Source: Hyphomicrobiales bacterium (lineage in GTDB: Bacteria; Pseudomonadota; Alphaproteobacteria; Rhizobiales; JAKIUO01). From it: a stretch of 14,043 nucleotides of DNA. The position numbers and the translations under genes are program-made. This document shows positions 5,497 to 12,228 of the stretch, piece by piece. Under the pieces are notes generated by a model. It had not been told where the DNA came from, searched no databases, and was given only the letters and a program-made list of their open reading frames with translations. Each line of letters begins with the position of its first letter. Position 1 is the first letter of the stretch. The stretch spans positions 1 through 14,043 of the forward strand of contig JALXEI010000236.1 of the NCBI GenBank assembly GCA_027069645.1. The letters run 5' to 3'.

Positions 5497-6873
5497 TCAC
5501 AGCGGAATTTCGATCGTCGCCCGAAGGCCGCCGAGGGGACTGTCCTCGAGTATAATGTCGCCCCCATGACTATGGACGATATCGCGGGCAATGGACAGGC
5601 CGAGACCGGTACTGACGCCTTCGTGCTGTGTGCGGGCATCGTCAAGGCGCACAAAGGGCTGAAAAACCTCCTCGCGCTTGTCAATGTCGATACCAGGGCC
5701 ATCATCGTCGACGCAGATCCGGATTCGGTTCCCGAAAACACTGCGTGAAAGCCGGACTTTTTCAGCATGGCGGGCGGCATTGGAGACCAGATTGGTGATG
5801 GCGCGCTTGAAGGCTGCACGCCGCAGCGGCAATATGATTTTTTTCTGTCCGGGTTGCAGGGCTATGACCTTGTGGCTGCGGCTCATATCATCGCGAATTT
5901 CTTCCAGCAACAGATCGATATCGGTTCTTTGCGTCTGTTCATTTCCTTCGCCCTTGGCAAAGTCCATATAATCATTGATCATCCCCTGCATCTCGTCGAC
6001 ATCCTTGCGCATGGCAATGATTTCCGGCGTATCTTCCGAAAGGGCCAGTTCCAGCTTGAAGCGTGTCAAAATGGTGCGCAGGTCGTGAGAGACGCCCGCC
6101 AGCATGACCGTTCTCTGGTCAACATGGCGCTCGATACGGTCGCGCATGCGCAGGAAGGCCTGGGAGGCCTGGCGTATTTCGAGGGCACCGCGAGGATGAA
6201 AATTTTCAGGTGGCGGCAAGCCCTTGCCAAACCGTTCGGCGGCTTCGGAGAGTTGCAATATGGGTCTGATCTGATTGCGCAGAAACAAAATGGCAATCAG
6301 CAAAAGGATTATGGAGGAGCCGACCATCCAGACGATGAAAATATGGGCATTGGAGGCATAGGCCTGGCTGCGTCTGACGAACAGCCGCAGGATTTCATCT
6401 TTCAGTTTGATGCGGATTTCCACCATCTTGTCGGAGCTTTGCGTATCGACCCAGTGAGGATGATGAACCTTTGTGTTGATGGCATTGCGCAGGATATTGT
6501 CGAGAATATCAAACATCCGTCGCGGTCGCCGCGGGGGGAGAGTGGCATTCGACAGGAAATCGGTTTTAAAACCGAGATTTTGTCCGGCATGTATCACCAT
6601 TTTGTGTATATCAGGATCCCCGGGGGCCTGTTCGTATATGTGCACAAGAGCACCAATGTCCCTGGCAACGGCTTCGGACAGGCGCGCGGTGACCAGTTGC
6701 CAGTGGCGTTCCATTGAAACGAAGGCCAGGATGGATTGCAGCAGCACAAGCGGCGCGGCAATGATAATCAATGTGCGCGGGAAGATCCTTTTGGGGATCA
6801 GATCGGGAAGGACCGCTTTGACGATATGGCGTAACTGTCGCAACCGGGGAAGGATAACGGAGGTGAAATTCAT
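5497..6873 (-). CDS. Membrane sensor histidine kinase, EnvZ-like
   Basis: This 458-residue protein is an orthodox EnvZ-type kinase. TM1 is at about 34-53, a periplasmic sensor region of about 120 residues follows, and TM2 is at about 177-198. A HAMP linker comes next (NQIRPILQLSEAAERFGKG, about 200-218). The dimerisation/phosphoacceptor motif is AGVSHDLRT with His263, and the ATPase domain has the N box NLVSNAARHA (361-370), DDGPGID (390-396) and GLGLSIARDIVHSHGG (423-438). The usual proline after DLRT is isoleucine (DLRTIL). The start at 6873 has no strong ribosome site and lies 30 bases after the response regulator gene. Coupled expression as the regulator's partner is therefore likely. The signal sensed is not visible from sequence. 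Confidence 0.93.
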   Translation of the reverse strand: MNFTSVILPRLRQLRHIVKAVLPDLIPKRIFPRTLIIIAAPLVLLQSILAFVSMERHWQLVTARLSEAVARDIGALVHIYEQAPGDPDIHKMVIHAGQNLGFKTDFLSNATLPPRRPRRMFDILDNILRNAINTKVHHPHWVDTQSSDKMVEIRIKLKDEILRLFVRRSQAYASNAHIFIVWMVGSSIILLLIAILFLRNQIRPILQLSEAAERFGKGLPPPENFHPRGALEIRQASQAFLRMRDRIERHVDQRTVMLAGVSHDLRTILTRFKLELALSEDTPEIIAMRKDVDEMQGMINDYMDFAKGEGNEQTQRTDIDLLLEEIRDDMSRSHKVIALQPGQKKIILPLRRAAFKRAITNLVSNAARHAEKVRLSRSVFGNRIRICVDDDGPGIDIDKREEVFQPFVRLDDARTQHEGVSTGLGLSIARDIVHSHGGDIILEDSPLGGLRATIEIPL

Positions 6874-6903
6874 GCTTTGGCCCGGTGGTGATCTGCTGTT
6901 TTT

Positions 6904-7617
6904 CTATTCATCGGTGTGAAGTATGTAGCCCTTGCCGCGCACGGTCTGAAGGTAGACGGGATTGGCCGGATCCTTTTCGATCTTGCGCCGCAGGCGGTTG
7001 ATCTGCACATCGACGGCGCGGTCCGAGCTGTCACCATCGCTGCCGGAAAGCTCGTGCCGGGCGACGGTTTCCCCGCGCCGTCTGGCGAAAATGCGCAACA
7101 GCTCGCGTTCCCGTTCGGTCAGCTTGATCGTTTTCTCGCCAGATGACAGGTCTCCTCTGGCGATATTGAAGCGGAGTTCGCCAATGCTGATCCGGTCCTG
7201 GCCGGTCCCGCTTTTTTCGATGCGGCGCATGATATTGCCAATACGGATCAAAAGTTCCTTTGGTTCAAAAGGCTTGGTGATATAGTCTTCAACGCCGATT
7301 TCAAGTCCCTTGACCCTCTGCTCGGGTTCACCAAGAGCTGTAAGCATGAAAATGGGCGCATTGATCCGCCCTTTCAGGGATTGCGCCAGCTCGAAGCCGG
7401 TTTCTCCCGGCATCATCACATCAAGGATGAGAAGATCGAACTCAAGCCCGGAGAGCGCTGCACGTGCCGAGGCCGCGTCGGCGGCCCTGGTGACCCGAAA
7501 ACCGTTGCCAAGCAGATATTTGGCCAGCAGGTTGCGGATGCGCTCGTCGTCATCAACAATCAGGATGTGAGGGGCATTGTCCGGCAAGGGAGATTGTCTG
7601 TCAGTTCCGGCTGTCAT
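6904..7617 (-). CDS. OmpR/PhoB-family response regulator (PetR-like)
   Basis: The 237-residue product has a receiver domain and a winged-helix DNA-binding domain. Receiver residues are the acidic pocket in ILIVDDDE (about 22-24), phospho-acceptor Asp66 in LLILDVMMPGE, Thr93 in MLTALGE and Lys115 in YITKPFEP. The effector domain runs from about 140 and contains LTERERELLRIFARRRGE and the wing motif VQTVRGKGYIL. I chose ATG 7617, preceded by a GGAAGG ribosome site. A longer frame reaching 7695 would overlap the MarR gene and add residues unlike this family. The adjacent MarR gene recalls petP-petR of Rhodobacter capsulatus, which are needed for cytochrome bc1 expression. That link is by family and order only, and the kinase downstream is its likely partner. 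Confidence 0.93.
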   Translation of the reverse strand: MTAGTDRQSPLPDNAPHILIVDDDERIRNLLAKYLLGNGFRVTRAADAASARAALSGLEFDLLILDVMMPGETGFELAQSLKGRINAPIFMLTALGEPEQRVKGLEIGVEDYITKPFEPKELLIRIGNIMRRIEKSGTGQDRISIGELRFNIARGDLSSGEKTIKLTERERELLRIFARRRGETVARHELSGSDGDSSDRAVDVQINRLRRKIEKDPANPVYLQTVRGKGYILHTDE

Positions 7618-7620
7618 ATC

Positions 7621-7638
7621 AATCCTTCCAATCCTTCC
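7621..7638 (-). repeat. Tandem 9-bp repeat containing two Shine-Dalgarno sequences
   Basis: AATCCTTCC occurs twice in direct succession. On the coding (minus) strand this gives GGAAGG-ATT twice just upstream of the response regulator ATG (7617). Only the nearer copy is at normal distance for initiation. The duplication is seen directly; its effect is unknown. Confidence 0.6.
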
Positions 7639-7663
7639 AAAATCAATCACCCGCTGCTTTCTT

Positions 7664-8236
7664 TCATTCCGGGCGTTTGCCCGATGTTTTGGCATGTGTG
7701 CGGGAAAACAGTTTCATAACCGCCTCGTGTTCCGTCGAATTTATCATATTGTATAGTAATTTACGACTGACCTTGTGGCTCTCGTCTCCCGATAGTTCCA
7801 GCGCTCTGACGATGCGTGCCATTTGTGGTTCGATCAGACGTTCGGCCAGCTTTCGGCCACGCTTTGTGGTGAACAGGCGTCGTTCACGGCGATCCGAACG
7901 GCCGGGCTGTTGCTCGATCATGCCGCTGTCAACAAGCTGTTTGAGGACGCGCGCAAGACTCTGCTTGGTGATCTTGAGAATGTCGAGGAGGTCAGCAACC
8001 CGCAGACCGGGATAGCGGTTGACAAAATGCAGGACACGGTGATGGGCACGACCGAAGCCGAATTCGGCAAGGATGGTATCCGGGTCGCTGGTAAAGTCCC
8101 GATAGGCAAAGAACAAAAGCTCGATCAATTCGACCAGTGACGATATCCCGGCGCTGTCATTTTTGCCGGTTTCATCGTCCGTCTGCATGGCGGCGGATCG
8201 GGAAGGGCGATTGTTATGGCTAATTATGTCAGTCAT
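7664..8236 (-). CDS. MarR-family transcriptional regulator (PetP-like)
   Basis: This 190-residue winged-helix protein resembles MarR regulators. A helical N-terminal dimer region contains FGFGRAHHRVLHFVNRYPGLRVADLL (about 59-84). The recognition helix region is ITKQSLARVLKQLVDSGMI (about 88-106), followed by a wing QPGRSDRRERRLFTT with the typical DRRERR stretch. About 30 extra polar residues precede the domain. The first ATG (8236) has only a weak ribosome site; an internal ATG (Met17, 8188) is an alternative. The gene is first in an operon with the response regulator (46-base gap) and kinase. A MarR gene immediately upstream of an OmpR-type regulator matches petP-petR of Rhodobacter. Autoregulation through the divergent gap shared with ilvE is plausible. 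Confidence 0.88.
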   Translation of the reverse strand: MTDIISHNNRPSRSAAMQTDDETGKNDSAGISSLVELIELLFFAYRDFTSDPDTILAEFGFGRAHHRVLHFVNRYPGLRVADLLDILKITKQSLARVLKQLVDSGMIEQQPGRSDRRERRLFTTKRGRKLAERLIEPQMARIVRALELSGDESHKVSRKLLYNMINSTEHEAVMKLFSRTHAKTSGKRPE

Positions 8237-8278
8237 GTTGACTTATTTTACCCTGTTTGATAAACAAAATCCAGAAAC

Positions 8279-8308
8279 ATTATATTTCCCGATGTGTAGA
8301 GCAACATC
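8279..8308 (-). promoter_or_regulatory. Candidate promoter and operator for the MarR-regulator-kinase operon
   Basis: On the minus strand a perfect TATAAT (8284-8279) lies about 43 bases before the MarR start. No good -35 is present. That zone is instead occupied by a palindrome, GATGT-N8-ACATC (8291-8308), whose 18-base span suits a MarR dimer. A second inverted repeat, CTGTT-N7-AACAG, lies at 8316-8332, closer to ilvE. Autorepression is an inference. Confidence 0.4.
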
Positions 8309-8358
8309 AAAAAAACTGTTTTACACTAACAGACAATACAGCCAGGGATTGTGGCAAG

Positions 8359-9240
8359 ATGGCAGACCAGCACTATGATGATCGTGATGGATGGATCTGG
8401 ATGGACGGAAAACTGGTCCCCTGGAGAGATGCAAAATTGCATATTCTGACCCACGCCCTGCATTACGGCTCCGGTGTGTTTGAAGGGGAGCGGGTTTATA
8501 ATGGCGAAATTTTCAAACTTGAGGAACATTCGGAACGGCTGCATGCCAGTGCCGGCTATCTGGATTTCGAGATCCCCTGGTCGGCCGATGAAATCAATGC
8601 GGCCTGTCGCGAGGTTGTGAAGGCACAAAATCTCACAGATGGCTATGTCCGCCCGATTGCCTGGCGCGGGGCCGAGGATATGGGTATTTCCGCTCCCGCC
8701 ACAAGGATTCATCTGGCCATAGCCGCCTGGGAATGGGGGTCCTATTTCGATCCGGAGCAGAAGATGAAGGGCATTACCCTGCGTCTTGCCGACTACCGGC
8801 GCCCGGATCCGGCAACAGAACCTTCAAAATCAAAGGCGGCGGGGCTGTATATGATCTGTACGATCGAAAAACACAAGGCAGACCGTCTCGGTTTTGATGA
8901 TGCCTTTTTTCTTGACTGGCGCGGACGGGTTGCCGAAGCCACCGGGGCGAATGTGTTTTTCGTCTCCGGCGAGGTTCTTCACACACCCGTTCCCGACTGC
9001 TTTCTTGATGGCATAACCCGTCGCACGGTGATGGACCTGGCGCGCAAACGCGGTCTTGAAATTGTCGAACGTGTCATCATGCCTGAAGAAATGGCCGATT
9101 TCGACCAGTGTTTTCTCACCGGCTCGGCCGCAGAGGTGACCCCTGTTTCCAAAATCGGCGATTACAGTTTCGTCCCTGGCGAGATTACCCGGACCCTGAT
9201 GGACGACTATGCGCGTCTTGTCCGGGGTGAACAGGTATAG
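8359..9240 (+). CDS. ilvE: Branched-chain amino acid aminotransferase
   Basis: IlvE is a fold-type IV PLP enzyme that makes or degrades leucine, isoleucine and valine by transamination with glutamate/2-oxoglutarate. With the start at 8359 the protein is 293 residues. PLP Lys159 (SKAAGLYM) and Glu193 (VAEATGANVFF) then fall at the same numbers as in E. coli IlvE. Other family motifs are ALHYGSGVFEGERVY (33-47), PDCFLDGITRRTV, and GSAAEVTPV near the C-terminus. The frame is open upstream to 8257, but those residues are unlike the family and precede MADQHYDDRDGWIWMDGKLV, the usual N-terminus. The ribosome site is weak (AGGG, 11 bases away). It is transcribed divergently from the MarR operon. A D-amino acid or aminodeoxychorismate enzyme is much less likely. 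Confidence 0.94.
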   Translation: MADQHYDDRDGWIWMDGKLVPWRDAKLHILTHALHYGSGVFEGERVYNGEIFKLEEHSERLHASAGYLDFEIPWSADEINAACREVVKAQNLTDGYVRPIAWRGAEDMGISAPATRIHLAIAAWEWGSYFDPEQKMKGITLRLADYRRPDPATEPSKSKAAGLYMICTIEKHKADRLGFDDAFFLDWRGRVAEATGANVFFVSGEVLHTPVPDCFLDGITRRTVMDLARKRGLEIVERVIMPEEMADFDQCFLTGSAAEVTPVSKIGDYSFVPGEITRTLMDDYARLVRGEQV

Positions 9241-9252
9241 CACCTGTTTTGC

Positions 9253-9286
9253 GCCTGATGTTTGAGACACTTCAGGCTATTTCGGT
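9253..9286 (+). terminator. Weak terminator-like hairpin between convergent ilvE and moaE
   Basis: GCCTGA (9253-9258) pairs with TCAGGC (9272-9277) around a 13-base loop, followed by a T-rich but interrupted tract. It starts 12 bases after the ilvE stop and overlaps the last base of the moaE frame. Support is modest because the loop is long and there is no clean T-run. Confidence 0.35.
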
Positions 9287-9759
9287 TTTGCAGATTTTTT
9301 TTCGGTTGTGAACCAGGATTTTGTGGCTTCCACATCGCTCTGTTTGGCTTCTACCCATTTTTCTTCGCCTGCGATAACCTCTTTTTTCCAGAACGGGGCC
9401 GATGTTTTCAGATAATCCATCAGAAATTCGGCCGCATGGAAAGCATCCTGGCGGTGCCTGGAAAGGGTCATAACCAGTACGATATTGTCACCGGGCCGCA
9501 ATGTGCCATAGCGGTGGATGATCAGGCAGTCTGAAAGCGCCCATCTTTTTCGAGCCTCGTTCTCGATTTCCTGCAACTGTCGTTCCGTCATGCCGGGGTA
9601 ATGTTCAAGGGTCATGGAAGTAATTTTCTGATCGCCACTGCCCTCGCGAACGACTCCCAGAAAACTGACCACCGCACCGACATCGGGATTCCCGCCGCGC
9701 AGGGCCTGCAATTCAGTATCCGGGTTAAAATCCTGTTTTTGTACCTTTATCATCTGCAT
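9277..9759 (-). CDS. moaE: Molybdopterin synthase catalytic subunit MoaE
   Basis: MoaE is the large subunit of molybdopterin synthase, which adds two sulfurs, delivered by MoaD thiocarboxylate, to precursor Z during molybdenum cofactor synthesis. The 160-residue product has GAVVSFLGVVREGS (28-41), LEHYPGMTERQL (51-62), IIHRYGTLRPGDNIVLV (80-96) and SRHRQDAFHAAEFLMDYLK (100-118). The lysine-bearing active-site segment is APFWKKE (121-127), where catalytic lysines are expected. The C-terminal tail is longer and more basic than in many homologues. The first ATG (9759) has its best ribosome-like GGA too close, so Met3 (9753) may be the true start. moaD, usually just upstream, is not present on either side. 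Confidence 0.94.
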   Translation of the reverse strand: MQMIKVQKQDFNPDTELQALRGGNPDVGAVVSFLGVVREGSGDQKITSMTLEHYPGMTERQLQEIENEARKRWALSDCLIIHRYGTLRPGDNIVLVMTLSRHRQDAFHAAEFLMDYLKTSAPFWKKEVIAGEEKWVEAKQSDVEATKSWFTTEKKSAKPK

Positions 9760-9881
9760 TCCAACTTTCAGTACCGTGGTAATACTTGCATATGCGGGGA
9801 CGGATGCCTTGCAAAGGCAAGCAGAATCAAATTATTACTATATTGTATTCAGTTTTCTTTCGGGTTGTTATGGATTTGTTA

Positions 9882-9900
9882 ACACTACCATAGGTAGTGT
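9882..9900. promoter_or_regulatory. Perfect inverted repeat, candidate operator between moaE and the lipoprotein gene
   Basis: ACACTACC-ATA-GGTAGTGT is a perfect 8-bp inverted repeat with a 3-base centre, in the 248-base divergent gap 9760-10007. It is not followed by a T-run on either strand, so it looks more like a protein site than a terminator. It lies 122 bases from moaE and 107 from the lipoprotein gene. TTAT-N7-TTAAC (9868-9883), one mismatch from a CtrA site, touches its left end. Confidence 0.45.
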
Positions 9901-10007
9901 GTGTTTGTTCCGTTTCCGCTTCCTCATCATCCTGTTTTGTTTCGTTTTTGAGCCTTTACTCCGCTTTTCGGGACATTTCAAACTGACAATCATATGGAGA
10001 CGATATC

Positions 10008-10337
10008 ATGCACTTTTTCAACATCATTTCAAAATGTCTGATTGTCGTTGCTGTGTCTGTTGTTATAACCGGGTGCAATCCGGGGACAAGTGGCTGGAAG
10101 GCTTCGGCTGGCGGCAAACATTCTTCGGCCAGTCTGCTGGCGGCCAGACAGAAATGTCGTTTTCAGCGTGCACGACGCCATGCCCTGCATTTGCTTGATG
10201 CGCCAGGGGACAGGCACAAAAACGAGATGCATGCGACACGAATACTGGAAAAAGCAGAACAATGCATGCGCCGATACGGATTTCATCCCGGTTCGGTCAG
10301 CGGCTATTACGGTGTCGGTCGTCTGCCAATTCGCTAG
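10008..10337 (+). CDS. Hypothetical small lipoprotein
   Basis: The 109-residue product has a lipoprotein signal: a short N-terminus with Lys9, a hydrophobic core, and the lipobox ITGC ending at Cys23. Asn at +2 suggests it is not held in the inner membrane. The mature part of about 87 residues is rich in Arg and His, with a basic helical-looking stretch (AARQKCRFQRARRHALHLL, about 45-63). It ends in a Gly/Tyr turn segment (GSVSGYYGVG). Two further cysteines are at about 49 and 86. A GGAGA ribosome site precedes the ATG by 8-9 bases. I do not recognise a family. It is convergent with the PAS-domain gene, with 14 bases between the stop codons. Confidence 0.65.
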   Translation: MHFFNIISKCLIVVAVSVVITGCNPGTSGWKASAGGKHSSASLLAARQKCRFQRARRHALHLLDAPGDRHKNEMHATRILEKAEQCMRRYGFHPGSVSGYYGVGRLPIR

Positions 10338-10351
10338 CGGCGATCCTGTGT

Positions 10352-10966
10352 TCAGACCTTGCCGCCGTCAAGGACCCGGAACAGGCGGCCATTGGCGCTG
10401 ACAATCCTTCCGGTTTTGCCCGGAAAGATGGAAACATGATCCTTGTCAGAGTGTGCTGGTTGTGACTTGAGGTCCGGCCAGATCAGTTCAAGGTCATCAA
10501 GCCGCTGGCCCTCAAGGCGCTTCGTTCCAAGCCACCAGGGGGTGTCGACGGGTGACATAACGCCCATGATGCGGTTGACTTCATCGCCCGAATGAACGAG
10601 GGGAAGCAGCAGAATTTCAAAACGGCAGGTTTCTCCCTCCGGCGTTGCTGCGGTCATCTCCAGCAATCCGGCGCTGCCTTCTTCCCGGATGGTGTGAAGC
10701 AGACTTTCTATCGCCTCGCGTTCATTGCGATCCTGCCAGAACGAGATAAAATTCATTCCCTTGAGTTCATAACCCCAGGTTTCACAGATTTTCGTGCCGG
10801 CGAGACGAAAACGAAAATCGCGTTCGCCCGCCGTCTCCAGGATAAAGGTTTCCGGCAGCAGGGGGCCAATCCTGACCGGTTCGATCTCGAAGCGATTGGG
10901 GGCCTTGCGTCCATTGCGGAGTTCATTCCAGTAAGAAAAGAGCCATAGGCTTGCGGTCTGTTTCAT
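10352..10966 (-). CDS. PAS-domain protein of the PAS_5 / DUF1457 type
   Basis: The 204-residue product fits the alphaproteobacterial PAS_5 (DUF1457) family. It has LWLFSYWNELRNGRKAPNRFEIEP (7-30), PETFILE (38-44), FRFRLAGTKICETWGYELKGMNFISFW (51-77) and an I-x-G-V strand before SPVDTPWW. The family-type C-terminal strand is RLFRVLDGG (194-202). There is no kinase, cyclase or DNA-binding output domain, so it may act as a stand-alone sensor or partner protein. The frame continues upstream to a TTG at 10999, but the ATG at 10966 begins the conserved region and follows a TTGGA ribosome-like sequence. Two inverted repeats lie upstream, at 10981-10997 and 11039-11054. Biochemical function is unknown. 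Confidence 0.82.
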   Translation of the reverse strand: MKQTASLWLFSYWNELRNGRKAPNRFEIEPVRIGPLLPETFILETAGERDFRFRLAGTKICETWGYELKGMNFISFWQDRNEREAIESLLHTIREEGSAGLLEMTAATPEGETCRFEILLLPLVHSGDEVNRIMGVMSPVDTPWWLGTKRLEGQRLDDLELIWPDLKSQPAHSDKDHVSIFPGKTGRIVSANGRLFRVLDGGKV

Positions 10967-10980
10967 ACGTTTTTTCCAAC

Positions 10981-10997
10981 GGACACCGGAAGTGTCC
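10981..10997. promoter_or_regulatory. Inverted repeat directly upstream of the PAS-domain gene
   Basis: GGACAC-N5-GTGTCC is a perfect 6-bp inverted repeat, 14 bases before the PAS ATG on the minus strand. It could be an RNA hairpin in the leader or an operator. Confidence 0.35.
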
Positions 10998-11038
10998 AAT
11001 TCCTGACAGTGTTACGGTTTATGAGGTCTGTGATCGCT

Positions 11039-11054
11039 CCGGTTGGGCAACCGG
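11039..11054. promoter_or_regulatory. Perfect inverted repeat in the PAS-rhomboid divergent region
   Basis: CCGGTTG-GG-CAACCGG is a perfect 7-bp inverted repeat with a 2-base centre. It lies 72 bases upstream of the PAS-domain gene and 165 upstream of the rhomboid gene. The short centre favours a protein-binding site over an RNA hairpin. No T-run follows. Confidence 0.4.
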
Positions 11055-11089
11055 TGATCCGGCCTCGCTGTTCAAACGACAATGTCCGG

Positions 11090-11122
11090 CGACATTTTCC
11101 CTCGACATTTTCCCTCGACATT
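11090..11122. repeat. Tandem 13-bp direct repeat (2.5 copies) upstream of the rhomboid gene
   Basis: CGACATTTTCCCT occurs twice without a gap (11090-11102, 11103-11115), followed by a partial third copy CGACATT (11116-11122). It may be a slippage-prone tract or a regulator site, about 100 bases before the rhomboid start. Confidence 0.6.
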
Positions 11123-11219
11123 CGCGAAATGCGTGCCAGTTTGAAGAAATGACGAAAAATGAGGTGCTTCAGTCAAAAGTGTGGTTGACTGGCAGGGTTA
11201 ACAGCAAGGATGAGACATT

Positions 11220-12014
11220 GTGAGCGGAACACGGGATATGGAAACGGACAGCGGGACGGGGGATCGGGATGAACGGGAATATCAGCCGTTTGACCGGGGA
11301 AGGGAGCCGGTTTTCAATGTACCAGGCGTCATTGTCGCCCTGCTGGCCCTGTTCGTCCTGATACATGCCGGGCGCGCTCTGCTGGCCCCCGAGGCCGATC
11401 TGGGATTTGTCATCGAGATGGCATTTATCCCGGCGCGCTATGTTGACGGCCTCGCCGCCAGTGGCCTTGCCGGTCTTACATCATTTGTGACCTTTAATTT
11501 TCTGCACGGCGATCTGGCCCATCTTGCCATAAACAGCATCTGGTTGCTGGCAATGGGCAGTGCTGTTGCCAAACGGATCGGAACGCTACGCTTTCTCGCC
11601 TTCTCATTTATATGCGGACTGTTTGCTGCGCTGACTCATCTGTTTACGCATTGGGGGGAGCTGGCTCCGGTGATTGGGGCTTCGGGTGCCATTTCAGGGC
11701 ATATGGCCGCGGCGATCAGGTTTGTTTTCAGCGTCCCGGGAGATGCACACGGGGCCGGGTTGCTGCGCGGGAATTTGCGCGCTATTCCCCTGCACCCCCT
11801 GACGGTTGCCCTTCGCGACCGCAGGGTGATTGCCATTCTGGTGGTCTGGCTGCTCACCAATGTCATTTCGGGAACCGGGATTGTGCCGCTCGGGGAAGAT
11901 AATCCCATTGCCTGGGAAGCGCATATAGGCGGTTTTATGGCCGGGCTGTTGCTGTTCAGCCTGTTCGACCTGCCAGGCAATGGTGAACAACCTGGCGGCG
12001 ATGAGGGTGAATAA
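11220..12014 (+). CDS. Rhomboid-family intramembrane serine protease
   Basis: Rhomboids cut transmembrane segments of other proteins inside the lipid bilayer. The 264-residue protein has a polar 30-residue cytoplasmic N-terminus and then about six hydrophobic segments. Key residues are present: FLHGDLAHLAINSIWL (95-109) with His101 and Asn105 for the oxyanion hole, the nucleophile Ser155 in GASGAISG (153-160), and His235 in AHIGGFMAG (234-242). This Ser-His dyad suggests an active enzyme. The start is GTG at 11220 with AAGGA 10 bases upstream; an ATG at 11238 would shorten it by six residues. The C-terminal tail is short, Gly/Glu-rich and acidic. The substrate cannot be inferred from the neighbours. 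Confidence 0.92.
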   Translation: MSGTRDMETDSGTGDRDEREYQPFDRGREPVFNVPGVIVALLALFVLIHAGRALLAPEADLGFVIEMAFIPARYVDGLAASGLAGLTSFVTFNFLHGDLAHLAINSIWLLAMGSAVAKRIGTLRFLAFSFICGLFAALTHLFTHWGELAPVIGASGAISGHMAAAIRFVFSVPGDAHGAGLLRGNLRAIPLHPLTVALRDRRVIAILVVWLLTNVISGTGIVPLGEDNPIAWEAHIGGFMAGLLLFSLFDLPGNGEQPGGDEGE

Positions 12015-12228
12015 CACGGTTTTGGCAGGTGCAATGGCCGGGGCAGACGCGAGAATTGATGGCCAAAATCCGGCAATTCGTACGGAGTATTTACAGATTC
12101 GTGCCGTTTGACAGGTTTTTCAGCGGTATTGTGCGCGGACAGTCGCATGAAGACTTGCCCCCAGAAGATCTTGGGCGCACAATTGTTTGTATGGCCTAAC
12201 GCGGTCAATCGAGTAAAAGGAGCAATAC

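Noticed and set aside
5767..6717. 316-codon plus-strand frame opposite the sensor kinase
   Set aside because: The kinase on the minus strand has all catalytic boxes in order; this frame is its antisense reflection.
9760..9880. Possible molybdenum-cofactor riboswitch upstream of moaE
   Set aside because: Only one small hairpin (9805-9819) is present; the space and pairing needed for the Moco RNA motif are not visible.
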